The notes under the pieces: generated by a model
What the model was told of the DNA's origin: nothing
Databases searched by the model: none
The model's input: the letters and a program-made list of their open reading frames with translations, nothing else
Shown: piece by piece, positions 24,235-35,830 of the stretch
Layout: each line of letters starts with the position of its first letter
Numbering within the stretch: position 1 is the first letter of the stretch
Source: Lutraria lutraria
Taxonomy: Eukaryota > Mollusca > Bivalvia > Venerida > Mactridae
DNA length: 64,000 bases
Reading direction: 5' to 3'
NCBI GenBank assembly: GCA_964023205.1
Contig: OZ026847.1
Coordinates: 7,128,819-7,192,818, forward strand
Translations under genes and position numbers: made by a program

Positions 24235-24835
24235 CAATGAAAATGTTTCTTGCCTTACAAAGAGCTTAATTGTGGCGAATGTTGCCTCCTTTTATATACT
24301 CAAGTAGCGAGATGGGTAAATGAATTTATGAACGGCAGAATGCTGGTAGAAGATGACCAGGGTGCTGGGCGGAAAACTAGTGCCATGGACACATACAAGT
24401 ACAAAAAGCGAGAGAGTTACTGAACACAGATATACGATTAAAATGTGAGGAGATAGCCCAGGAAGTCGACATTAATGTTGGATCAGTTCATACAATTTTA
24501 AGGAACATGTTAAAAATGCGCAAGATTTCCGTGCGGTTGGTGCCTCAGGGTCAGACGTCTGACAATGGCACTCCTCATACCTCACAGAGCGGGACGTCAT
24601 TGATTTTGGATTACAAGTGAGAAACGCTTTATCATCCACCATACTCACTTGACATAAGCCCCTGTGATTACGACATATTCCCTGCCGGACTAAAATAAAA
24701 TATACGAGGTATTTGCCGACCTAAATGACATTGAAACTGTCGTGGCCTCACAGGTTTGGGTGTATGAGCGTAGTTACCAAGCGACGGAAATAGAAGATCT
24801 TCCGAAAAGATCGAAGTCGGTCATTGAACGCAAGG
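24235..24835 (+). pseudogene. Decayed mariner transposase
   Basis: Recognisable pieces in order: WVNEFMNGRMLVEDDQGAGR (DNA-binding domain), RLKCEEIAQEV with GSVHTILRNMLKMRK (second helix-turn-helix), RLVP where mariners have WVP, then DNGTPHTSQ (the second catalytic aspartate region) and HPPYSLDISPCDYDIFP. The segment with the first catalytic aspartate is missing between the RLVP and DNG parts, and stops and frameshifts break the frame. Its DD(34)D-type tail resembles mariner rather than Tc1. It cannot be active. It lies inside the 850-bp inverted-repeat structure and may be a nested insertion. Confidence 0.8.
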
Positions 24836-24854
24836 GATGTTCCCAGTTAGCAAA

Positions 24855-25095
24855 AAATATGGGACCCATATGAGCCCCTTGTTGAATTCTATATGGGCCC
24901 TATATGGGTCACCCATATGGGGCCCATATGGGTTTTGCAAACGGGATTGGCATGGGCCCCACATGGGATTCCATATGGGACCTATATGGGTCCAATATAG
25001 GTCCCTCTTCTGACCCATATTGGCAATCAATATGGGCCCCATATGGGCTGCCTATATGGTTCCCATATGGGCTATCTACCTGGTTCCCAGATGGT
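24855..25095. repeat. Cluster of CATATGGG palindromes
   Basis: About a dozen variants of CCCATATGGGC, TATATGGGCCC and CCCATATTGGC in 240 bp, on both strands. Frames on both strands (24821-25042 minus, 24904-25113 plus) rich in G, P, Y and W are translations of the palindromes, not proteins. Confidence 0.85.
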
Positions 25096-25254
25096 TATAT
25101 GTGTAATTTGTAGAAGAATAATTTTAAGAGACATTCATTGTTTCATATCATGATAAAAAGCAATATATAAGTTTAAAATCAGTTTTATTTTCAATCAAAC
25201 ATGAATACACAACACATCGTGCAACTCTCTTTCTGTGCCATCAACTGTTGATCA

Positions 25255-26109
25255 ACAGAACTCATAGTTTCATAAGTGACGACTGTCAACAATGGCTGAA
25301 TGAGCTAGAGTACAATGAAACGACGCATTTGATTGGTTTCTATATTTAACTACAGCTAAACATAAATAGCTCCTGATTTTCACTGTGAATACGTAGTACT
25401 CATTTAGCAACAGTATGATACAATTTATCAAAAAAATTGTGTAGCAAAAAAATATTTTATGAACAAACATAATTAATGGTATTTTTTGCAGAAAAAATGC
25501 ATAAATGTGAAGCTGCTGTTATTGTGGTGGCACCAGTCTCCTTACACTTGATATGATATTGACTTCTCTCATTTGAGTTGTGGAATAATTTCTGCACCTG
25601 ACCTTTAGTTACAGAAAAAAAGTGAAAGAAATGAAGAGAAATCAAGAATTAAGTTATTCTGCAGCATTTATAAGACACACTGTTTTTTGTTAACTGCAAT
25701 TTGAGCGATCCTTGTTACCTAACGAGTACACATCTCTAGACAGTGAATATTTCAATTGTAGATCACATTACAGGTCATATGACCATCACGTGACTTTATA
25801 AAAATAGCGAGCGAGGATGTGCCAGCAGATCGCTTTATTTTTTCATTGTTTCAAGAAAAATATTTTGCTTCAACATTTTGACAATTAAGTAATAAGTAAA
25901 ATTCAAAGTTTTCGGTGTTTATTTATAAAATCTGTTATAAAAGTATCAAAAATGGCTAAATCCCCATATTTTCGCCCAGCAGAAAGCGCTGTTACGTTTA
26001 CTTGTAAATTTCCGCGGGTATGACGTCACACGATAGTACAAAATTGAAAACGAGATCAAAACAAAAATGGCGTCGTAATCGGTGTGCGTCAGAATAGAGT
26101 ACCGGAGGA
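25255..26109 (-). repeat. Right arm of the 850-bp inverted repeat
   Basis: Reverse-complement partner of 20741-21593. The inner end is at ACAGAACTCATAGTTTCATA, the outer end at GAGTACCGGAGGA followed by TA. Frames at 25270-25645 minus are the mirror of frames in the left arm and have no protein signature. Confidence 0.85.
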
Positions 26110-26329
26110 TATTTATTAACATATATTAGCTATTAAGTCTAAAATAGCTATTTGAATTCATTGTTTATAGTAGCTACAAGTTTAAAAAATAGCTACATAA
26201 TCTTTTATAGTATTACTCTCAAAATAGAAGAACTATATTAATATAAAGTATAAAATTAGTTATAAATAAAGTTAAAATTGTATACAAAATAGTACTCCCC
26301 CCCCCCCCCCCTAAATAAAATAGTTCTTC
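26110..26329. repeat. AT-rich AAATAG-repeat flank with a 15-C run
   Basis: Many ATAGTA/AAATAG words, with a homopolymer of 15 C at about 26297-26311. The same word usage resumes at 29142-29310, suggesting one AT-rich sequence split by the element between them. Confidence 0.55.
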
Positions 26330-26819
26330 GGCCCCCAGCAAACACCCGACGTTGTATCAACGTTGAATATGCGTTGTATTTAAGTCGCGACGTCGGCGAC
26401 CTAAATCCAACGTTGATTCAACGTAAGAATCACGACGACTATACAACGTCTGAATAAGACGTCTGCATGACGTTGGATTATGGTCAGATAATGATTTTGT
26501 TGAAATCATAACGAAAATTGAATATTGTCATGAAAAAACAAAACAAAAAAAACATATAAACCTTGTTCTTTGGCATATATTATTATGTTAGGGATGAGTT
26601 AAAAATAGCAAAACACTCTGACATGTTTACTAGCTCCCCTTAAAATGTTTCATATTACCGATAGGCGTCGCTTCGAGGGTCCAGTTATTTCGAATTTTAC
26701 GATAATTCTTTTCTACACTATTTGAAAATAATTAAATAAAGAAACGTTTGTCGACAATTTAAAAATATTCTTCATAAAACCTACAAAATAAATGGATTAA
26801 AATCGTTTAATTTACATGA

Positions 26820-28535
26820 AAATGGACAGATCTAATTATTCAAAACTACCAGCAACGGTTATATTGAATAGTGTTCAACGGTCCCAAGAAAAGATTTCGG
26901 GATAAGATACAAAAGATCTGTCAAATTCGGATTTTAAGGTAAGTGGAATTTATTATTTAATTTGATGTGTGATTTAATTTTGATAAGTATTAAGAATGAC
27001 AGTAAAAAGATGCATATGTACATGCATGCATATATAATCGGAAATTCAGCAAACTTTTATTTTAAATCGAACAAGTAATCAATCAATTTCATAACTAATT
27101 GCACCCAATATCGTGTTGGTCGCTTTTAAGTTCGCTTATAGGTATTCAAATGCATTTTTATTTAAAAGTGCGATCATCTTTTGTTACACTTTAAAAATCA
27201 AGTAAAACAAAACTGGTGAAATTACATTTTAAACTGTCTGTTGTGTAAAGTCTAAATTCAAGACTACACAAATATTCACAATCACTGTTCTGGTATCAGT
27301 GACATGTACATGTCTTAATGTCCATTATTTCCAACAAAATTGAGCATGAAAAACAGCATGAACTTAATTTGAAACTATTCCAGAGAAGGTTTTATTACCG
27401 ACAACTGCCAAACTGGCCAGTGCCCGAATTGATTGATGAGTCTTCAGGTCAAATGTTCTTCATGCACGTAGGAAATGTGTTAATGAAAATTTGAGAGAGA
27501 TAATATTATGTTATTCATTTCGTGTGGGGAACTTGTATGCTTCAGACTTAATTAAGAAGGATGTTTGGATTTATTATGCCTGACATATATGTACGTGTTT
27601 TTTTAGTTATGATCACTAGCGCTGGTTGATACTACATTGAATTTTTATAAATATAGTTTTATTTTCAATGTACATGTGTCGAGTTACAGAATTTTTGAAT
27701 AAGTAATACATGTTCATTTGCTCTAACTTATAGTTTATTATAATTGTTTACAGATTGATGTCCAAATTTAACATGACTGGGAACGATGGAATTCTACAGG
27801 TCAAGCTTGTTTGGCGTTGTTCAAGGTAAATTTATCATTTTTTATTTCTGAATAATCCGTAATTAATTCAGTCATGGTTGTAAAATTATGTATGAGGACT
27901 ACAACATAATATCATACAAACACTGATTAAGTAAAAAAGCTGGGCTTTCTCATAGCAAAATGCATGTCTAAATAATACCGTTTGAGATTGCATTTGCCTA
28001 TATTGAATATTATTAGGTATATATTATATTAATTAGAATAAATTCTGCATGTTCAATTTTCTGTGAGCTTGTGTAATTTTCTCTTTGATTTTGTTGCTTG
28101 GTATAATCCAGTCTTTAGAAAAATTTAATATGTATTCATCATGGCAGATTGATAACAGAAACACAGAAGACTGTATATTTTTCAAATAGTAAAAATTACA
28201 AGCTTGGATAGATGAAATGACTTCCGAAAATGCCCGCTGACTGAATATGCTTGCTCTTTTACTATTTCAGCAAATACTATGAAGTCTATGTCAAAGGAAA
28301 CTGAACAGGATGCCAGCCAGGCCTGTCCACTGAAGTAGACTCCAGAATCACAAACAGGAAATCCAGAGGGATTAATTTATTAGTTTCTATTTTGTACATG
28401 TCATTTAAACGAATTCTTAGTGTTCATGATGACTGAATAATCATCTACTGTGTGTTTATACAAACTTATGTACGGTATTCGTGTCTACATGTGTATGTAA
28501 TAATTTGTAAGAATAAATTAGATATATTAATTCAA
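26820..28535 (+). ncRNA. Possible three-exon transcript inside the TIR element
   Basis: A donor TTTTAAG|GTAAGT at 26938, an acceptor TTGTTTACAG at 27753, a donor TTCAAG|GTAAAT at 27825 (72-bp exon), an acceptor ACTATTTCAG at 28270 and AATAAA at 28512 line up on one strand. Joining exons 2 and 3 gives at most a 28-residue frame from 27772, so the product would be non-coding or a micropeptide. The signals are each common by chance; the order is what is suggestive. Transcript start unknown. Confidence 0.25.
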
Positions 28536-28784
28536 AATTGTGAACAAAATTTGTTTTTTGTTTGACATTTCAAATGATAAATATAGACTAGGTTGTATTG
28601 TGAGATTAAAAGTGAACTTTCTGATATATGTTAATTATTGAGCAATATTATTTTAAAAGTGTTCAGTATCCTCATGAAGAACTAATTATACAGGATTATA
28701 GTAACTGGCGTCATTATGTTCTTTGTTTGAACATCCCTGAGTTTTGTTGATATAATCACCTTAATTACTTACAGGCGTGTAAAT

Positions 28785-29012
28785 ATATACACGTTGGATT
28801 TTGGTTGTATACAGGTTGGATTGTGGTTGCATACAGGTTGGAGTTTGGTTGTATACACGTTGGATTTTGGTTATATACAGGTTGGAGTTTGGTTGTATAC
28901 AGGTTGGATTTTGGTTGTATACACGTTGGATTTTGGTTGTATACAGGTTGGATTTTGGTTGTATACACGTTGGATTTTGGTTGAAAACACGTTGGATTTT
29001 GGTTGTATACAC
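28785..29012. repeat. 22-bp minisatellite at the right end of the TIR element
   Basis: About ten copies of GTTGGATTTTGGTTGTATAC plus two bases (AG or AC). Its units share TTGGATT and GTTGTA words with the TIR, so the array probably grew out of the terminal sequence. Frames on both strands here are artefacts of the repeat. Confidence 0.9.
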
Positions 29013-29319
29013 GACGTTGTATTGACGTCGGGAAATGACGTCTAAAAAACTTTCATTTACAACCTAAATCCAACGGTCATCCAACGTCAGGGTACAACGT
29101 CTGTACAACGTTTTTACAACGTCAAGTGTTTGCTGGGGGCCTAAATATAGTTGTAAATTAAGACACACACACAAACTTTCACTTAAAATAGCCTAAATAT
29201 GTATGTTATATTTTTATATAGTAAATTTTTAAATATAGTTTTTTAAATAACAGGCTATATTGAAAGATAGTAAAATTGTTAAAATAGTGAAAGCTCGCAC
29301 ATATGGGATTATCCCGGTT

Positions 29320-29700
29320 GCGAGGATAAACAAACTCAATAATCGAATACGCCAATTGTTTTAGTCCTTCCGCAATAAGACGTAGCGGGCAATAGATAAA
29401 ATAGCAAAATGATGAACGGATTGCTCGTACGTCTCATAAATGTAGACTAATCAAACCATCTACTTACCTTAACACGAAACGCTTCTCTAACAATCTCGCA
29501 AGTTATCAATGCTCATTTCCGAAAATGGTGGCTTCTGATAGTGTTGTCCCGTTTTTCAGTGTTGTTTTTTTTGTCTGATTTCTGCACTACAGCAGAAACT
29601 GAGCATCACAATCGGAAACCACCATTATCGGAAAATGCTAGTCTGGATTACCTACCCCTTCGTACATAAACACAGAAGCTAGGAACCAAACTCGGGAAAA
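29320..29700 (-). promoter_or_regulatory. CpG-richer segment with a strong minus-strand splice donor
   Basis: More CpG than its surroundings, with an AAG|GTAAGT donor on the minus strand at 29468 preceded by about 60-100 bp without a long frame. It could be a promoter and non-coding first exon of a gene running left, possibly of the PARP-like gene 18 kb away. No direct link can be shown. Imperfect inverted sequences (TTTCCGAAAATGGTGGCTTC against GGAAACCACCATTATCGG) suggest it may instead be a small foldback element. Confidence 0.25.
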
Positions 29701-29994
29701 TTTATATTAGACTGGTTTCCTTTGTCCAATATACATAAAGTACGTAAAGTGGCGAAAAAAGCGTAAAGTGGCGTAAAACAACACGTGTGTTTTATATTTT
29801 TCTAGTTCTAACGATTTAAAGCATGAAGTTAATGAAATCAGAGACGTATAATTGTATTATACGTCCCTGATGAAATGTACAAAAAGTAATGTAATTTCAT
29901 CCATTCTTTACAAAAAAAAATAGTTGATTCTCTGTGGGTGATGTTTGTTTTAAATATTTCTAATTACGCCTCATGTACTCCAGAAAATGCCCTA

Positions 29995-30065
29995 ACAGTG
30001 CAACATTAGTAGTACATTATTATAAATACAACATTAACAGTACACTATTATAAGTACAACATGAA
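29995..30065. repeat. Inverted short copy of the 16-kb 28-bp minisatellite
   Basis: About 2.5 units reading AACATTAACAGTACACTATT on the plus strand, the reverse complement of the unit at 16234-16620. Confidence 0.8.
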
Positions 30066-31536
30066 TTGTTCATATTATACTAGATAAAATTACAATATAT
30101 TTGTTGCATATTTCACTAATTTTATGTTGTTAAATATTTAGAATTATAAAATACATATATATATATATATGTATATTTGTTGTTTTACACCACTTAATTT
30201 ACACTTAGTTACGTACTCAGTATTAGTTAAGTTTTTTTTAGATATTGCTTCAAATTACAATGTTTAAAATTGGTTTTATATTGCACTAGTTTCGTTTTCG
30301 TTTAGAAAAATAAAATATAAAAAACATCCGTACGTGTATTTGTTTGTTTCAGGCCACTTATCGCCGTTTTGCTAATTAATTTGTATCGAGAGAAACAAAA
30401 GCCGTCAAGATAAATCAGGAAAATTAAACATGTACATGTATTCACTCAAATAAATCTCCACTGTATCAATTTACATCTCAATTTATTCATGAATCTCGCA
30501 CTATATAAAGTATTCATGAAAAAAATAGGATTTTAAATCCAACGAAATTTAGCCCTTTACTTTTTGCCAATAAATATATTTGGTCTTCAATAACCTTAGT
30601 ACGTATACTGATCTAAACCATTTCTTTGTATCTTACTTAGTAATCTAGACCCTACAATTATCAGGACAAAAATCGCATATCTATAAAATAAATTCATGCT
30701 CAATTTATGGGAGTAAATAAAAATATAACAACTAAAGAATCGTGTCATAAAATTTACAGGTATTTAAAGAGTCACATGCAATGACGTAAACTAGTACAAT
30801 TCAGGAATGTTGCACCATCATGGCTAGAAAAGGATTGTGTAGTTACAATCCTGACAAATGGAACTGGTCACACCTGTTTGTGCAAAAACATGTGAGTATT
30901 GCGAAATGCTCTGTGACTGTATTATTTGCAATAGATGGCGGAGTCGACGATTTTTAGGAACAAAGTTCATATAGGTATACATATACACCTAATTTTGTTT
31001 TAACAAAACAGTGACGCCTCTCATCCGCCTTGAAAAATAATACCATTTGTTGTATAAGAATACATTGCAGACTTTACAATTTTGATAAAAGTTGGAGATA
31101 TATTGCAGAATTCTGTTTATTTTGAAAGCATGTGAAATATTTTGGCGATTTAAACTGTAAAACTAACAAGTATGATAATTAAGTATACATCCACACAAAG
31201 ATCATTCATAATCTGTCCAGGTAATAAGATTTACTACATACTGGAAATGGTTTCATTCACAAAAGTAGTACCACAATCTCAGTGTAGAGAGATTACATAA
31301 TGACACAGGGTCAGAAGTTGAGTACAGACGTTTTATATACAGTTAAATGTGTGTATATAAATCAAAGCGCTGAAGGTACTGAATTTGTTTGGGATTTTAG
31401 TTAATAATTTCTCACTGTATGTCATGACTTTTAGAGTGTAGCTTTTCCTTGATAATTGTGGTTAATTGACTTAAAGATGTACATTTTTTCAAGACTACAT
31501 ACTTGACCCTCAAATTCTAATTAACAATGATGACAA
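30066..31536. other. AT-rich region with no supported gene
   Basis: Only weak signals. An ATG at about 30820 opens MARKGLCSYNPDKWNWSHLF and reaches a GTGAGT donor-like site at about 30893, which could be a first exon on the plus strand. Nothing downstream confirms it. Confidence 0.35.
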
Positions 31537-33345
31537 CACCCCTGTTGAGAACTTGTTCATGAACTGATCATGTTCTTGAACGGTTCATGAAGTTTCATGA
31601 ATTGTTCATCAAAGTTCATTAAATGTTCATCAATGCAATTCATCAATAGCTCATGAACCTAAATTTCACAAACTGTTGATCAACTGAAGTTCGTGAACAA
31701 TTCATGGAATTTCAACATCATAAATCAGGGTTGCCAGCAACTATGACTAAAAAAAATCCCTGACTTTTCACTGATTTTTCACTGACCAAATCAAGTTTTT
31801 CACTGACCAAAACCATGATATATTTTGGTCTCCTCCTCCCTACATTACAAACATTTAAACTTGACAGAGTTACAAACAACCAAATGACTTTAAACTGTGT
31901 GCGACATTAATGATAGCCCATTAGCCAATGGCTATTAAAATATACTCAGGGCTGTTAAAAGTGCTGAACTGTCTGTGGCCCTATGGGCAGTCAAAATCCA
32001 AAGTAAGGCAGTTGAGAAATTTACTACATCACCAGTCCAATTTATTACGGAAAATATGTTGTCACAAGAATGTATGGTCGGAAAAGAAGTTGACTGTATC
32101 ACCCTAATTCCCTATCAATATATCCAGTACCAAAAATATGGTTAAACAATGTTTTTATCTGAGAAATTCTGTATCCAATCTTACCATTGACAAATGTTGG
32201 GCTGTTCGGTGCTTATGAGTGTCAAAGATGCAATACCTATGTCTGGGCCCTAGGTTATAAAACTTGAGATTGGTTTCTGAGCTCAAATCTCATTTTCATT
32301 CTCAAAGTATTATGGTTGAAAAGATAGCGCAGATTAATGTTTAAAACCATACTTAGATCAATTATGCTGTAAGGCTAATGTATCAATAAATGTAATAATT
32401 GTCTGATCACAATTAACTTAGAAATATTAAAAGACAATATATGAGATTTGAACTCAGAGAGCGATCTAAAGTTTTATAACCTCAGGGCCTGATTACAGTG
32501 CTTCTTCACAAGTTCTTTGACATAGGTGATTAGTCTGAATCTAAGTCAATTACTATTTAGCTATGGGCTATCACAAATAGCTTGGGCAATCAAAATTTTG
32601 GAGACCATAGCCCTACTGGTTACCATGTTCAAAAAGTTAATGTCACAGACTGTATAATGAGGGGGCTTTAATCAATGAACTCAAATGTGTGTCACTTTGC
32701 TCAGTAAGGAAAGCTAGGTTGCATACTCCTATTTGCTTCTACAATAGACAATTTGCATAAAGTAGTAATGATGATGTTCTTCACATACATTGTACTACAT
32801 GTAGTACCCAGTTTAGAAAAAGAAATGCATGTACATGCAAAGAAAACTGTACAAATTTTACTCAGACAAATGTCAACAATGAATATCTGAATCAAAGCCA
32901 TATGCATTAAGTATTAATTTGTAACATTTGAAAACTGCCATAGTCATACTTTTCACTGTCATTTATGTATATATGAGATTACTTTCGAGCTTAGTCATAA
33001 TTTTCCCTGACTTTTCACTGACTTTTCACTGACTTTTCAGGAATTTTATTTTTCACTGACCAGTTCACGAAATGTTCATGAGCTTATTAATGAATTGTTA
33101 ATCAAAAGTTCATTAAAATAATTCATGAATAGTACATGAACCTTATGAAAAACACATTTAGATAAAGACTGCCTAAGGTTTCTAAATTAGTTCATGAACA
33201 TTTTTTCATGAACTTCATCAGACAAAGTTCATGAACCAAATGTACAATTTGTAGGTCATGAGTAAATATCATGAACTATTCATGAATAAGCTCATGAGCA
33301 TTTTGTGAACTGTTCATCAAATTGTCGACAGGGACAGGCCTTTAA
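31537..33345. mobile_element. TTCATGAA-rich element with a nested insertion
   Basis: Both outer segments (about 31540-31730 and 33060-33320) are dense in TTCATGAAC and GTTCATCAA palindromes. The extreme ends are imperfectly inverted (CCCCTGTTGAGA and GTCGACAGGGAC). Between them lies another block bordered by CCCTGACTTTTCACTGA in direct orientation at about 31767 and 33003, which itself contains a MITE. No coding region seen; the frame at 32701-32907 is unremarkable. Confidence 0.55.
32245..32489. mobile_element. 245-bp MITE (family C), copy 1
   Basis: TIRs GGGCCCTAGGTTATAAAACT and its inverted counterpart AGTTTTATAACCTCAGGGCC. Internal match to copy 2 at 36775-37013 includes AAGTATTATGGTTGAAAAGA. 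Confidence 0.8.
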
Positions 33346-33778
33346 TCTTTTAAGGATGGTTTTATACATGTATATAACACATTTTAACTTTGTTCCTGAC
33401 AGTACTCTCAGTGCTTTCATTTGCTAATTACGTGTTATCGAGTGGAACTATACCGGATTATTATTTTGCGCTGAATAAGTGCACTTTCCTGGACCGTATT
33501 CTAACCAGTACTAGATAACTTATGCTTCCACAAGGAGCTGACAATCTCCACTCATGTGGTGGAAAATCAACATTTTTGTCAAATAATAATATGGAAGGTA
33601 CATATAGCGTTATAAATCCTGCGCGCTAACCATTGTAGCACGATCGCGACAATTAAATACACGTACAGATATGTTTTATGTAGCTATTCAGACCAGAAAC
33701 GAAGGCCATGGAAATAAATAAACGACTGTAAAATGTATACGTAGAAGATCACTCAGTGTCGATAACATAATTCATATA

Positions 33779-34095
33779 GGGGTATTATCGACACCCATGT
33801 GTAATAAGTTTAATTCTTGACATCCATGCATGTTCTACCTCAAAATCGGTAAACATGATTTTATGGGGGAGGAGACTGTAAAAAAATTAAACACTTAAAA
33901 ATACGAGCGTTATCAGACTCGCTAATCATGACTATACATATATATATATATAGTTCCCTGTTTCAAAGAACTACATTACATGACGTCATATTTTACAATT
34001 TTTATTACTTCATCATTCTTGGCAGTTTAAAAAAATCGAAAATGAAAGTACTATCAATGCATGTGTCGATAATAGACTGGTGTCGATAATAGCCC
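33779..34095. mobile_element. 317-bp MITE with GTCGATAATA ends
   Basis: GGGGTATTATCGACACC at the left is inverted as GGTGTCGATAATAGCCC at the right. Extra GTGTCGATAA motifs lie just outside and inside the ends. The minus-strand frame at 34005-34283 overlaps the right end and looks spurious. Confidence 0.65.
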
Positions 34096-34781
34096 GGTCT
34101 ACCTGTTGAAAAAAACTTCAGCATGAAAATAAAATGACAGGTCCAATATCCTACTGCTAAAGTAAAGTACGCGCGAAAGGAAAACCACGAGACGCTGCTT
34201 CTGGGGGAAGAGAAAATAGGCCTACAAATTATATGTATCTTTTCAACCATTTGGTATTTTGCTAAGTAGTTAATTGATATCAAAATATAAATATGGGAAC
34301 CGGGAGGGGAGATTAATGCTACAATAATGTCTTACCGGGATACCGGATTTTAACATATTCTTCATATGAAAGAGTTAGATCCCTTGATACCACTAGATGG
34401 CCTGACCAGGACAAGGATGAATACATTTTCTTGAACTGTCATGTTCGATATATTTTTCATTTTTGATATTATAGGCGACAATTTAGAGGTAAGAGTTATT
34501 CCTAATAATTCATCTACCGTGTTCAAGCCATGGGTGTTTTGAATACCCATGAAATTCGCAAAGTATAACATCAGGTGATCTCGTTTCGATTTTATTATGA
34601 CTGGAAAGGAAGAAAATGTTTAGGTCAAAGGTCAGGTTTGTTTATTGTGTGTACAGTCAACATGTGCTTATATTTTAACAATGATACGTGGAATGGTTGA
34701 AAAATGCAGATAAATCATCATAAATGGTTTGTAACTATTGCCCTGATACCACTGATCTATTCTGAGTGAACGGGTGCAAGA

Positions 34782-35234
34782 CGTTATGTACCATCAGAGA
34801 CATATATATTACAATATCTAAGTCTCTGGTACCATTTCACAAATGTACCACTGCCTGTATGTACCATTTTATGCCTTAATGTACCACACATGAATTATAG
34901 TGTGTCTATTGTTCAAAATACACAGTACCTTAAGAGGTGATAACTAGGTGTTAACAACACCTTGTTGCAGCTATCAAAGTTAATATTTTGGTTAGGCTTA
35001 AAGTTAAACATGATAAAAATAACAGCACACTGTTTTTTAAATAAATTATCAAGAGTATCCTGAAGTATGTTATTTTTTTTCTATGTCTAATATAATCTAG
35101 TATAATAAATACAATATTAATTACATATATACAAAGTTCAAATATGGTTTCCCCTATATATCATATAGGTGGTACATTAAGTCTCATAAGTGGTACATTA
35201 AGACCTGGTACATAAAGGCAGTGGTACATAATGA
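34782..35234. mobile_element. 450-bp foldback element with TGGTACATTA repeats
   Basis: The left end GTTATGTACCA is inverted at the right as TGGTACATAATGAC. Each side has three to four further copies of TGGTACATTAAG or its complement and shares the block GTACCACTGCCT / AGGCAGTGGTAC. Confidence 0.75.
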
Positions 35235-35830
35235 CTGACATTCGAGTGAACTGGTGATAGACTTGGTCATATCTTGAGTATCTTTTTCTTCTTAGTCCTA
35301 AATTAATTAAGGCTTTTGCAATTTTGATTAAATTAAATTAGTGTTTTCGTGGTTGGATGACATAACAGTATACTGGTCATACCAAATACTTTGAGTCTAA
35401 CTCTAAAACACTTACCTTAGAATTCATGACAGTGCTAGTTTACAATCATTAAACAATTTAAATTTTAATTCATATAAACAATCCTTCTTCGTGTCAAAAA
35501 AACACGTATCGGCCAATCAAATAGGAGATACAAAATCACTTGGGATTTTCCTGCGACAGTACTGAACTCCAATCAATATGCAGACCATCTATCATTTGCA
35601 GAAATATAAAAAAAGTGTTTTAAGAGATAAAATGCATTAAAATACGATACAAGTACATGGCAGTATTAATTTGAATTGAATTTAAATGACTGTATGCTGC
35701 TGTATGAACGATAAATTGACTTGACTGGAGAAATAAAACAAATAATCGTTGAAAAATGATTTTAAAGTCGCAGTATGCAATGTAAACAATAGTCTGGTTC
35801 CCTGCCAACAAATGCCAGACGGAAACAGAA

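Larger units (their letters stand above)
20741..26109. mobile_element. 5.4-kb structure with about 850-bp terminal inverted repeats
   Basis: The outer ends read TCCTCCGGTACTCTATTC and its complement, each next to TA (20739-20740 and 26110-26111). The arms run inward for about 850 bp (20741-21593 and 25255-26109) at roughly 90% identity by eye. The core of about 3.7 kb holds a second inverted repeat, a CpG-rich segment (22.5-22.9 kb), a mariner relic and a CATATGGG palindrome cluster. Long TIRs with a TA duplication could be a Tc1/mariner-group or foldback element with nested insertions, or a segmental inverted duplication. No intact transposase seen. Confidence 0.75.
26330..29141. mobile_element. 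2.8-kb TIR element with CAACGTTG-rich ends
   Basis: Terminal inverted repeats begin GGCCCCCAGCAAACAC and continue as (C/T)GACGTTGTA. Behind each end are several copies of CAACGTTGNAT or its complement. A 22-bp minisatellite lies just inside the right end. No transposase was found. The interior holds splice-site and poly(A) signals (26939, 27753, 27826, 28270, 28512). A target duplication could not be fixed: the first bases GGCC are self-complementary, which blurs the border. Similar CAGCAAACA/CAACGTTG ends occur in other marine invertebrates, as far as I recall. Confidence 0.75.

Noticed and set aside
24821..25113. Frames with MGPTWDS/GPHMGDPY-like repeats
   Set aside because: Produced by CATATGGG palindromes on both strands.
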